DNA of 8,463 nt, taken from Candidatus Gastranaerophilales bacterium (GTDB taxonomy: Bacteria; Cyanobacteriota; Vampirovibrionia; Gastranaerophilales; Gastranaerophilaceae). Shown piece after piece: positions 1 to 6,358 of this stretch. How positions within the stretch are numbered: position 1 is the stretch's first letter; each line of letters opens with the position of its first letter. A program made the translations under genes and the position numbers. Location of the stretch: NCBI GenBank assembly GCA_947630355.1, contig CANRHJ010000082.1:1-8463 (forward strand), in the 5' to 3' direction. Under the pieces are notes generated by a model. It ran no database searches, had not been told where the DNA came from, and saw only the letters and a list, made by a program, of their open reading frames with translations.

Positions 1-1
1 C

Positions 2-613
2 TACGGCAGCATAAAAGAGAATGCGGCAGCGTTTGACGGTTTGACTGTAAGATATTCAAAGAAATCAACTGATTCCAAGAAAATCGGATTTAACATATTG
101 GATGGCGGGGCATCAACGGAAAAAGGTGATAATACTTCTATTTGGTTTGTAACATGGGGAGATTTACATACATCGTTATTATATCCGCAGGGTTCACAAG
201 CGGGGGTACAGCATAAAGATGACGGTATTTTAACGGAAACAAGTACAACCGGCGGGAAACGAAAAGTTTATCAGGATCATTATAAAATGGATGTCGGTTT
301 ATCAGTAAGAGATTGGAGATCAACTTGCAGAATTGCCAATATCAGTGTGAGTGAGCTTTCATCCGCATCCGCACCGAATATTGAGGAACTCTTAAATAAG
401 GCATATTACAAAATAAGAAGGTATGCTAAAACCGGAAAAACTTGTATTTATTGTAATTCAACAGTTCTTATGTACTTTGAAGCACAATTAAAATCTAAAA
501 CAAATGTTAATTTCACCATCAAAGAATATTTGAATGAAAACATTCTTCACTATAAGAATATTCCTATAAGAGAATGCGAGCAGATAACGTGTAACGAAGA
601 AAAAGTATCTTAA
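2..613 (+). CDS. Major capsid protein, C-terminal part (5' end outside window)
   Basis: This is the shell-forming protein of the phage head. The frame is open from base 2, so the gene starts upstream. The TTG at 41 is an internal leucine codon, because the residues before it (YGSIKENAAAFDGL, read from base 2) continue the same domain. 203 codons are visible. Features that match the BPP-1-like/podovirus coat family are the 'FDGLTVRYS' segment after the first residues, the 'VRDWRSTCRIANISVSEL' segment in the middle, and the C-terminal 'IPIRECEQITCNEEKVS', which resembles the 'GIPIRR.D.....E..V' ending usual in this family. Relatives are roughly 330 residues long, so about the last 60% is seen. 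The next gene, a Bbp16-type cement protein, supports the call. The gene ends in TAA, followed after 20 bases by the next start. The family call is recognised by eye, not by search. Confidence 0.85.
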   Translation, partial: YGSIKENAAAFDGLTVRYSKKSTDSKKIGFNILDGGASTEKGDNTSIWFVTWGDLHTSLLYPQGSQAGVQHKDDGILTETSTTGGKRKVYQDHYKMDVGLSVRDWRSTCRIANISVSELSSASAPNIEELLNKAYYKIRRYAKTGKTCIYCNSTVLMYFEAQLKSKTNVNFTIKEYLNENILHYKNIPIRECEQITCNEEKVS

Positions 614-633
614 AAATTGAGAGGAGAGAATAT

Positions 634-1032
634 ATGATATTAGATGAACAAGGTTTATTCTCCGATAAACAGGCAATAACAGCCAGCTGCGTATCGGAAA
701 ATGTATTGGAATTGGGGAACAGAGAAGTATCATTTGGTACTCCGATAGGGATTTTTATACAGATTGCTGAAGATTTTAATAATCTTACCGATTTGACAAT
801 AAAGGTGCAAACATCAATGCAGGAAGATTTTTCGGAATCTGTAGATTTGATTGAGCAAACTATGAAACTTCAGGAATTAGTTAAGGGTGCTGTATCAACA
901 ATAAAATTCTTACCTAAAGGAAACTTGGGGTATGTAAGATTAAGCTATGTCGTAACAGGAACAGAGCCTACAGAGGGAAAAATCCTTGCAGGTATAGCAG
1001 ACGGAACGGAAGAAAGTTTTCATAACGTGTAA
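634..1032 (+). CDS. Bbp16-like capsid cement (decoration) protein
   Basis: A 132-residue protein that probably binds the outside of the capsid shell and stabilises it. It resembles the Bbp16 family of phage BPP-1. The diagnostic start is 'MILDEQGLFSDKQAIT', followed by 'ENVLELGNREVSFGTPIGIFIQIAEDF'. Relatives share 'MILD...LFSD.QAIT', then a G-rich turn and a 'GTPI.....Q..EDF' strand. The C-terminal half has the expected beta-rich pattern ('KFLPKGNLGYVRLSYVVTG'). The start ATG has a good ribosome binding site (AGGAG at 622-626, seven bases away). It lies directly after the major capsid gene and directly before a strong terminator, so the two capsid genes probably form the end of one heavily transcribed unit. 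No membrane segments or signal peptide are seen. Confidence 0.85.
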   Translation: MILDEQGLFSDKQAITASCVSENVLELGNREVSFGTPIGIFIQIAEDFNNLTDLTIKVQTSMQEDFSESVDLIEQTMKLQELVKGAVSTIKFLPKGNLGYVRLSYVVTGTEPTEGKILAGIADGTEESFHNV

Positions 1033-1040
1033 GTTAACTG

Positions 1041-1072
1041 ATATATCCGGGATAATTCCCGGATATATTTTT
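1041..1072 (+). terminator. Rho-independent terminator after capsid genes
   Basis: A perfect 12-bp inverted repeat (ATATATCCGGGA at 1041-1052 pairing with TCCCGGATATAT at 1057-1068) has a 4-base TAAT loop and runs into TTTTT (1068-1072). It starts 9 bases after the cement-gene stop codon. A terminator between the capsid genes and the tail genes is common in podoviruses and would allow more capsid than tail transcript. No clear promoter is visible between it and the ATG at 1091, so the tail genes probably depend on partial read-through. Confidence 0.88.
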
Positions 1073-1090
1073 AAAAGGAATTAACAAAAA

Positions 1091-1681
1091 ATGAATTATA
1101 CAAAAGCGAAGATATTTAATATAGTTTTAAAGAATTTAAGGGTAGGAGTAAGTATACAAAGTACAAATCAAACCGACAGAAACACGGTAGTTCTCAACGA
1201 ATATTATGATAGTGCTAAAGAGCAAGTTTTAAAGGATTTTGATTGGAATTTTGCAAGTTCATACAGAGAATTAACATTAACGGGTGATATACCTTGTAAT
1301 CCGAAATTTTTATATGAGTATGATTATCCGAATGATTGTGTTTTTGCACGTGAATTAATCGGTTATACAAGTGATGAAATAATTGAATTTGAAATCGGAG
1401 CAAATAAAACGGGGAATAAAGTAATCAATACCAATATAACACCTGCAGTGTTGAGATATACAAGGCTTATAGATAAAGAAATTTATTATACTTCCGAGTT
1501 TACAATGGCGTTATGTTGGTATTTGGCATTTTTAAGTGCCCCGTCAATAACGGGAAACAGAAGTATACAGAATGATTGTTTAAGCATATATTCGAACATG
1601 CTGATAAAGGCAAAAACAATAAATGCATCTGAAGGATATATAAAAAACAGTGAAGTTTGCAGCTGGTTAGATAACAGGTAA
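1091..1681 (+). CDS. Head-tail adaptor / tail tubular protein A (T7 gp11-like)
   Basis: A 196-residue protein, about the length of T7 gp11. It should form the ring that joins the portal to the tail nozzle. Visible family traits are the N-terminal helices around 'NTVVLNEYYDSAKEQVLKDFDWNFA' (the D-W-N-F-A motif at residues 51-55), then 'YEYDYPNDCVFAREL' (residues 75-89). The latter matches the 'Y.YP.DC....' core of this family. A C-terminal helical part follows with 'TMALCWYLAFLSAPSITGN'. The ATG is preceded by AGGAA at 1076-1080, just after the terminator. The stop overlaps the purine-rich ribosome binding site of the nozzle gene, and these two genes are neighbours in T7-like phages. The order capsid, adaptor, nozzle supports the assignment. 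The protein is divergent, so the call rests on motifs plus position. Confidence 0.8.
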   Translation: MNYTKAKIFNIVLKNLRVGVSIQSTNQTDRNTVVLNEYYDSAKEQVLKDFDWNFASSYRELTLTGDIPCNPKFLYEYDYPNDCVFARELIGYTSDEIIEFEIGANKTGNKVINTNITPAVLRYTRLIDKEIYYTSEFTMALCWYLAFLSAPSITGNRSIQNDCLSIYSNMLIKAKTINASEGYIKNSEVCSWLDNR

Positions 1682-1689
1682 GGGGAAAA

Positions 1690-3747
1690 ATGACGAGATA
1701 TACACAGCGTTCATTTACAGGCGGAGAATTGAGTCCTGCATTATATGCAAGGAATGATTTACAAAAGTATGCAATAGGGTTAAAAACACTAAAAAACGGT
1801 TTTGTCAGGGCAGAGGGGTGTGTCAGTAACCGTGCCGGTTTGGAACTTGTATGTGAAATAAAAGATTCAGCTGCTCCCGTAAAGCTGATACCGTTTTCAT
1901 TTAACACCGAGCAAACTTATATTATAGAACTCGGACATCACTATGCGCGATTTATCAAGAACGGAGGACAGATATATACGGAAGAAAACGGGACGGATGA
2001 ACCTGTCGAAATAGTTACTCCATATAATCAGGAAGATATATTTAATATAAAATATGCACAAAACGCTGATGTTTTAACGTTATGTCATAATAATTATCCT
2101 CCTTGCGAGCTGTCAAGGTTGTCGCATATAAAGTGGGATTTGAAGGAAATTACATTTGAGCCATTAATATCGCCGCCATTAAATCTAAAGGCAAAATGGA
2201 CAGGCGGAAGCGAAAGCAAAACTACTTATCAATATGTCATAACAGCTGTAAAAAAAGAAAGTTATGAAGAGAGCAACAGGTCTGAAGTTGTCAGCGCGGA
2301 AGGTGAAATAGAAGCTAATTGGGGAGTCAGCGAATATATAACAATAAACTTTGATGCCGTAGAAAATGCTGCGGAATATAATGTTTATAAAAGTGTTAAC
2401 GGCGTATTCGGATTTATCGGGACTACTTCAACTACAACATTTAAGGATGATAAAATAGAACCCGATTTAACTTCAACTGCACCTGTATATACTAATCCGT
2501 TTGAAAACGGGAATAATCCCGGATGTGTAAATTATTTTCAACAAAGAAAAGTATATGCTTGTCTAAAAAACAATCCTCAGCAGTTAGTGGCATCACAGAC
2601 ATCAACCAATAATAATTTCAATATTTCAAGACCGTTAGGAGCAACGGATTCCATAAATATATGTTTGTCAGAGCGTGAAGTAAACGAGATAAGACATATA
2701 ATAGCATTAAATGATTTGATAGTATTAACATCCGGCGGTGAATGGAAACTGAACGGTTCTGACGGTGCATTTACAGCCTCCTCATCATTGGTGGCATCAC
2801 CTCAAAGTTTTTACGGTTGTTCAAATGTTGCACCTGTAGTTTCCGGTAATATGATACTATTTGTGCAATCAGGCGGCTCCGTTGTACGTGATTTGGGATA
2901 TACTTACATGTCAGACAGCTATGACGGTGAAGAATTAACTATATTTGCTAACCATTTGTTTGAAGGTAAACAAATAGTTGATATGGCATATTCAAAGGAA
3001 CCGTACAGAATTTTATGGTGTGTTATGTCTGACGGAACGGTAAATGCAATAACTTATAACAAAAAGCAAGAAGTATCAGGCTGGCATAAGCATGAAACCA
3101 AAGGTAAATTTGAAGCTGTTGCTGTTGTGAGAGAAGATTGTGAGGATGTTGTTTATTTTGTGGTGAAACGTGAAATAAACGGTCAAATAAAGCGTTTTAT
3201 AGAGCGAATGGCAACAAGGAATATATCAAAAACAGAAGACGGAACATTCTTGGACTGCTGCTTAAAATATGAAGGAGAACCCATCCAATATATAAGGGGA
3301 TTAAATCATTTGGAAAATGAAAGAATAAATATTTTAGCGGACGGAAATATAGAAGAAGGTTTGATAGTAAAAGAAGGAACGGTAAAACTGATAAAGCCGG
3401 CAAGAAAAATAGTTGCCGGACTGCCTTATGAATTTGAGCTTGAAACTTTAAATCTTGAAGGTGAGAATACGCATGGACTATTAAAAATAATTAACGGTAT
3501 AGATGTGAGTGTTGACAAATCAAGGGAAGATTTTTATGTGGTAGGTGCAAACGGGGAAATGACACAAAATTCACGGAGTATTAAAAGTATAAATGATGCA
3601 AATTATCTATATTCAGGCAATATATCATTATATACCTTTAATAATTACAGTGAATTTGCCAATATAAAAATAAAACAAACCAAGCCGCTTCCTTTAACGA
3701 TAAATTCCATATCAATAGATATAACAATAGGTGATCAAAATGCTTAA
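1690..3747 (+). CDS. Tail nozzle / tail tubular protein B (T7 gp12-like)
   Basis: A 685-residue protein expected to form the tube-like nozzle at the end of the short tail. The N-terminus carries the family hallmark 'FTGGELSPALYARNDLQKY' followed by 'GLKTLKNGFVRAEGCVSNR' (residues about 9-47), then beta-propeller-like strands such as 'KLIPFSFNTEQTYIIELG'. Residues about 165-265 look like an inserted Ig/FnIII-like domain: 'TYQYVITAVKKE', later 'ITINFDAVENAAEYNVYKS' and 'GFIGTTSTTTFKDD'. Later parts have 'IIALNDLIVLTSGGEWKL' and 'YCxxx...SGGSVVRDLGYTY'-type segments usual for the family. The ribosome binding site AGGGGA (1681-1686) overlaps the previous stop and sits only three bases from the ATG. 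The 3' end overlaps the next gene by 8 bases. No truncation or frameshift is seen. T7 gp12 is somewhat longer. Confidence 0.88.
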   Translation: MTRYTQRSFTGGELSPALYARNDLQKYAIGLKTLKNGFVRAEGCVSNRAGLELVCEIKDSAAPVKLIPFSFNTEQTYIIELGHHYARFIKNGGQIYTEENGTDEPVEIVTPYNQEDIFNIKYAQNADVLTLCHNNYPPCELSRLSHIKWDLKEITFEPLISPPLNLKAKWTGGSESKTTYQYVITAVKKESYEESNRSEVVSAEGEIEANWGVSEYITINFDAVENAAEYNVYKSVNGVFGFIGTTSTTTFKDDKIEPDLTSTAPVYTNPFENGNNPGCVNYFQQRKVYACLKNNPQQLVASQTSTNNNFNISRPLGATDSINICLSEREVNEIRHIIALNDLIVLTSGGEWKLNGSDGAFTASSSLVASPQSFYGCSNVAPVVSGNMILFVQSGGSVVRDLGYTYMSDSYDGEELTIFANHLFEGKQIVDMAYSKEPYRILWCVMSDGTVNAITYNKKQEVSGWHKHETKGKFEAVAVVREDCEDVVYFVVKREINGQIKRFIERMATRNISKTEDGTFLDCCLKYEGEPIQYIRGLNHLENERINILADGNIEEGLIVKEGTVKLIKPARKIVAGLPYEFELETLNLEGENTHGLLKIINGIDVSVDKSREDFYVVGANGEMTQNSRSIKSINDANYLYSGNISLYTFNNYSEFANIKIKQTKPLPLTINSISIDITIGDQNA
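3729..3733 (+). promoter_or_regulatory. Ribosome binding site deciding the gp13-like start
   Basis: AGGTG at 3729-3733 is 6 bases upstream of the ATG at 3740. The alternative in-frame GTG at 3731 overlaps this site and has no good site of its own, so ATG 3740 is preferred. The site lies inside the end of the nozzle gene. Confidence 0.55.
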
Positions 3748-4213
3748 AGAAAAATCCGAAGAAAAAGATTATTTATATATATTAAAAAACTTAAGGAAGG
3801 AAGATAAGGAAGAAGTACAAGCAGTTTGGGGTGATACTTGGGAAGAAAATCTGCTTAGGAGTATAAAAAAATATAACGTACTTGTTGTAATCGGAAAAAA
3901 TATGCGCGGAGACAAAGTGCCGATAGCGATGGGAGGTTTCGTATGTCTGTTTGAAAAACATTCGGACATAGCTTGTGTATGGATGCTGACAACAACGGAT
4001 GCCGATAAAAATAAAATTCTATTAATGAAAGAAATTGACAAACAAATAAAAGAGGCGGGGCAAAAGTACAAAATTTTGTACAACTATATATACAAAAGTA
4101 ATAAAGAAGCTAAAAAGTGGTTAAATAAACTCGGATTTAATTTTAATAAACCTAAACCAGAGGGAATGGAATTAAAAGAAGGATTTGAATTTTTTTATAA
4201 ACTGACAAAATGA
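3740..4213 (+). CDS. Internal virion protein A-like (T7 gp13 / GNAT-fold family)
   Basis: A 157-residue protein starting at ATG 3740; a GTG at 3731 would add three residues. It resembles the gp13-type proteins of podoviruses, which look like GNAT acetyltransferases and are needed for virion assembly. Supporting features are 'VPIAMGGFVCL' followed by 'IACVWMLTTTDADKNKILLMKEI' in the middle, which matches the 'A..W.L.T' segment of the family, and the C-terminal 'SNKEAKKWLNKLGFNF', the usual GNAT ending where the acceptor loop closes ('A..WL..LGF'). A classic acetyl-CoA loop (Q/R-x-x-G-x-G/A) is not obvious, so catalysis is doubtful. The start overlaps the nozzle stop (ATGCTTAA), which suggests translational coupling. 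It is the only gene here ending in TGA. Position between gp12-like and gp14-like genes is exactly that of T7 gene 13. Confidence 0.72.
   Translation: MLKEKSEEKDYLYILKNLRKEDKEEVQAVWGDTWEENLLRSIKKYNVLVVIGKNMRGDKVPIAMGGFVCLFEKHSDIACVWMLTTTDADKNKILLMKEIDKQIKEAGQKYKILYNYIYKSNKEAKKWLNKLGFNFNKPKPEGMELKEGFEFFYKLTK
4066..4081. repeat. 16-bp perfect palindrome inside the gp13-like gene
   Basis: GTACAAAATTTTGTAC reads the same on both strands with no loop. It lies in the coding sequence for 'KYKILYN'. It could be a protein-binding site, but chance in an AT-rich gene is quite possible and no second copy was noticed. Confidence 0.5.
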
Positions 4214-4226
4214 AAGAGGAATAAAT

Positions 4227-4487
4227 ATGTGCGTAGTAGAAGTGGTAATGGCGGCATCTCAAATGGCCGGGACGTTAATTAACGGAATCGGAGCATTAAG
4301 AGAAGAAAGAGCTCAAAATAAATATCAAACCAATTTATTACTCAGTGAAGCAAAGTATGCCGAACAAGATGCGGTATACGAACGGCAGGAAGGAATAGAA
4401 CAAGCCAGAAGAGAAAAATTAAATTCCATATTAAATATGGCAGAGAAAAAATCGGGAATTGCAGCAAATAATATAGCATTATCTTAA
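4227..4487 (+). CDS. Internal virion protein B-like (T7 gp14-like), N-terminal part ending at an in-frame TAA
   Basis: An 86-residue reading frame matching the N-terminal half of the gp14-like 'virion core' proteins of podoviruses. Those typically start 'MC....IMAA...' and have a short hydrophobic first part, then a long charged helix and a Gly/Ser turn. Here 'MCVVEVVMAASQMAGTLING' is the mildly hydrophobic start, followed by an Ala/Glu/Arg-rich helix (residues 23-78) ending 'GIAANNIALS'. The family normally continues 'LSSG(S/T)ALDVL...GELDALT'. The continuation 'GTALNVLESEKLNGELDALT' is present, in the same frame, immediately after the TAA. The gene therefore looks interrupted by a single codon where relatives have Ser (TCA to TAA would do it). 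The ribosome binding site is GAGGA at 4216-4220. The role in relatives is ejection into the host envelope ahead of the DNA. Confidence 0.75.
   Translation: MCVVEVVMAASQMAGTLINGIGALREERAQNKYQTNLLLSEAKYAEQDAVYERQEGIEQARREKLNSILNMAEKKSGIAANNIALS
4485..4487 (+). other. In-frame TAA splitting the gp14-like gene
   Basis: Codon 87 of the frame that starts at 4227 is TAA, with the context TCT TAA GGA ACA. The frame then stays open for 79 more codons to TAG at 4725-4727, and the residues on both sides fit one known family. TAA ends four other genes in this window, TGA one and TAG the downstream half here, so no simple stop-codon reassignment explains it. Confidence 0.8.
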
Positions 4488-4505
4488 GGAACAGCTTTAA
4501 ATGTA

Positions 4506-4727
4506 TTGGAGTCGGAAAAATTAAACGGTGAATTGGATGCTTTAACCACCTTAAAAAATTCTGAAAGACGTGCTGATTTGCAAATGAGAACTGCGATAAA
4601 ATACTATAACCAAGCTGAACTTCAGTCATATAAAACAAAAAGAAGCTATAAAAAAGGAATGCTCTCTTTAATATCCGATGCTGCCGGTAATCCTTTAATT
4701 CTGGAATCCATAAAAAGTTTTTCATAG
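4506..4727 (+). pseudogene. C-terminal part of the gp14-like internal virion protein
   Basis: This is the downstream half of the interrupted gp14-like gene. Family sequence begins straight after the TAA at 4488 ('GTALNVLESEKLNGELDALT'), and 4506 is only the first possible restart codon (TTG). It encodes 73 residues from there: the conserved 'GELDAL' turn, a charged helix with 'AIKYYNQAELQSYK', and the tail 'SLISDAAGNPLILESIKSFS'. An AGGA at 4488-4491 lies about 14 bases before the TTG, farther than ideal, so re-initiation would be weak. The overlapping ATG at 4501 is in another frame and gives only seven residues. It may be made by read-through, by re-initiation or not at all. Its sequence shows no decay beyond the one stop, which argues for a recent change, a sequencing or assembly error, or selection on the fused product. 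Confidence 0.6.
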
Positions 4728-4733
4728 AAGGAG
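4728..4733 (+). promoter_or_regulatory. Strong ribosome binding site of the gp15-like gene
   Basis: AAGGAG directly after the TAG stop of the gp14-like frame, seven bases before ATG 4741. It is the best Shine-Dalgarno match in the window, so the gp15-like protein should be translated well whatever happens at the upstream TAA. Confidence 0.7.
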
Positions 4734-4740
4734 ATATAAT

Positions 4741-6195
4741 ATGACACAATCATTTTCAATGAGAAAAATACCGATACAAAATGATGAAATTACAACCGAT
4801 TTCCAATCGGAAATTACCGATAAAATTCAAATACTTGAATTGAGTAATTTAATTGATGAATGGGAAAAAGAAATTTTGTTTTCCGAAAACGGATATTATT
4901 ATTTAAAAGGAAAAGATGTAAAAGAAAAGAAAAAAGAATATTTGAAAGAATTAGAAAATTTTGTAAATCAAAAAATATCAAAAATTAAATTTGATAATGG
5001 CAAATTACAAAGTGAATTACAAATAATAAAGCATCAAAAAATTTCCGCAATAGAAAAACAGATGGAAGAATATGCACTGCAGCAGCAAAACGATTGGGAA
5101 GAAAAAGTTTTGGAAGAAACCATAGAAAACATTAAAAGACGAGCGGTGCTTTATAAAAATAACCCTGAAATAATAATCGGTTCTTATAAAAATGGCTTGA
5201 CGGTAATTCAAATGATGTCGGAAAAAGAAAAATGGGATAAAAGAACTGTATTATCAAAGAAGAAAGAGTTTGAATCGGATTTTTATTTGGAAATAATCAG
5301 GTCTTTTATATCCGACAAAGATGTAAGAGCTTCGCTGTATTTTGATGAATGGGAAGAAAAAATACAAATAAAAGAAAAAGAAAAACTTCAAACTGCGATA
5401 AAAGAATTAAAGCAGAATGTTACAGCTTATAATTGGGCTAAAGAATTATTTTCTTATAACTTAACGGATGAAGAAAATGAAAAAGAAATAAAAAAGGTGG
5501 AAGATGATGAAATAAGAGTAAAAATAAGAAATGTATTGAAAAACCTCAAGTTTGATAAACAAAAAAACAAGAAAGAAGAAGAAAATATACAAAACGAAAA
5601 TAATTGGCAAGAAATAACAAAAATAATGAAACAAGAACCCGATAAAGGGTTCTTGTATATAGATTGTACATTATCCGAAGAAAGCCAAAGAAATAAAAGA
5701 GAATATATTAAAACAATACTCAAAGAAGGATGCATAAAGACTGATAAGAAAAAGTTTCTGGAGATTATAAAAAAAATATACGAAGACAGAAAACAATTTG
5801 AAAAAGAACCGATATCGGACTTAAGAAATGTTTTATCCGAAACTGATTACGGAATAGTCGAAGAATTAAAAAATTTAAATGAGGATGAGTATAACTTATT
5901 TGTATCCGATTATGAATATATAGAAAAAAAGTTAACTCGCGGAAATATGAATTGCCGGAAGAAAAATAGTGAAAATAAAAATGAACAAAATTCCGAAGAG
6001 GTGGATTTAAGAACTGATTGTGATGATGAACAATCAGTAAAATGTGATGAAGAGGTAATTTCAACAGATAAAATTTATAATTTTATAAAGTTGATATTAT
6101 CAACAAAAAATATAATAAAATACGATAAAAACAAGAGTTTAGATCCTGATACAAGAAATAAAATAATTAAATCCGCATTGGAAAGATATATTTAA
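4741..6195 (+). CDS. Internal virion protein C-like (T7 gp15-like)
   Basis: A 484-residue protein, almost wholly helical and very rich in Lys and Glu. It resembles the gp15-like internal core/ejection proteins of podoviruses, which form a tube in the host envelope during DNA entry. Visible parts: residues 49-70 'ENGYYYLKGKDVKEKKKEYL', corresponding to the 'A....G.dA.......' start of the family; residues about 95-200 with 'AIEKQMEEYALQQQNDWEEK', 'NPEIIIGSYKNGL' and 'DKDVRASLYFDEWEEKI', which fit the repeated family pattern 'H...W..T', 'P..I......G' and 'D...A..YLD...'. A low-complexity acidic linker with three Cys lies at about 401-440, and a short helical end at 441-484. T7 gp15 is much longer (about 750 residues), so this is a short form. 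Position after the gp14-like gene supports the call. A 10-bp inverted repeat lies inside the gene at 5631-5656. Confidence 0.65.
   Translation: MTQSFSMRKIPIQNDEITTDFQSEITDKIQILELSNLIDEWEKEILFSENGYYYLKGKDVKEKKKEYLKELENFVNQKISKIKFDNGKLQSELQIIKHQKISAIEKQMEEYALQQQNDWEEKVLEETIENIKRRAVLYKNNPEIIIGSYKNGLTVIQMMSEKEKWDKRTVLSKKKEFESDFYLEIIRSFISDKDVRASLYFDEWEEKIQIKEKEKLQTAIKELKQNVTAYNWAKELFSYNLTDEENEKEIKKVEDDEIRVKIRNVLKNLKFDKQKNKKEEENIQNENNWQEITKIMKQEPDKGFLYIDCTLSEESQRNKREYIKTILKEGCIKTDKKKFLEIIKKIYEDRKQFEKEPISDLRNVLSETDYGIVEELKNLNEDEYNLFVSDYEYIEKKLTRGNMNCRKKNSENKNEQNSEEVDLRTDCDDEQSVKCDEEVISTDKIYNFIKLILSTKNIIKYDKNKSLDPDTRNKIIKSALERYI
5631..5656 (+). repeat. 10-bp perfect inverted repeat (hairpin) within the gp15-like gene
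   Basis: ACAAGAACCC (5631-5640) pairs with GGGTTCTTGT (5647-5656) around a 6-base GATAAA loop. The RNA hairpin would lie in the middle of the gp15-like message and encodes 'KQEPDKGFLY'. There is no T-run after it, so it is not a standard terminator. It may be accidental or may affect message stability. Confidence 0.55.
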
Positions 6196-6276
6196 GATTT
6201 TTATAGGCTATCAACAAGAAGGAATTGGTCGGCAAGGCATAATTGTTTGTTTTTTGCGAAATTTTTGCAAGATTGC

Positions 6277-6305
6277 TGCAAACATCCGAATATTTGATGT
6301 TTGCA
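6277..6305 (+). repeat. Hairpin upstream of the tail-fibre gene
   Basis: TGCAAACATC (6277-6286) pairs perfectly with GATGTTTGCA (6296-6305) around a 9-base loop that itself contains AATATT. No T-run follows, so termination is unlikely on this strand. An RNA-processing site, a weak terminator or an operator-like site are alternatives. Confidence 0.55.
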
Positions 6306-6349
6306 ATAATTTCTATGCCCGGACCTATACCGAATTAATTTACAAAAAT

Positions 6350-6356
6350 GGAGGGG
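6350..6356 (+). promoter_or_regulatory. Ribosome binding site of the tail-fibre gene
   Basis: GGAGGGG just before ATG 6359. GGAGG ends 4 bases from the start codon, a rather short but workable spacing. It fixes the start, since the ATG at 6348 opens a frame of only four codons. Confidence 0.6.
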
Positions 6357-6358
6357 AA

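Larger units (their letters stand above)
6196..6358 (+). other. Non-coding gap before the tail fibre, with a hairpin
   Basis: This 163-base stretch is the largest gap in the window. It has no convincing reading frame on either strand. It holds T-rich short repeats (TTTTTTGCG at about 6251, then ATTTTTGCAA at 6261-6270) and one hairpin at 6277-6305. I see no good -35/-10 pair that I would defend. It may hold a phage promoter or processing site for the fibre gene, or the remains of a lost gene. Confidence 0.5.

Noticed and set aside
41..613. A complete 190-residue gene starting with TTG at 41
   Set aside because: The frame is open to base 2 and the upstream residues (YGSIKENAAAFDGL) fit the capsid protein, so the TTG is an internal leucine and the gene is cut by the window edge.
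2508..2522. CGGGAATAATCCCGG, resembling the core of the terminator at 1041-1072
   Set aside because: The stem is short, no T-run follows, and it lies in the conserved nozzle reading frame. The likeness is probably chance.
4227..4727. Recoded genome (TAA read as an amino acid)
   Set aside because: TAA ends the capsid, cement, adaptor, nozzle and gp15-like genes at positions where family length and the next ribosome binding site fit, so general TAA reassignment is not supported.
4342..6064. Several minus-strand frames opposite the gp14- and gp15-like genes (for example 4342-4749, 5454-5735, 5765-6064)
   Set aside because: They are Phe/Leu/Ser-rich shadows of Lys/Glu-rich plus-strand genes, with no sensible start sites or family features.
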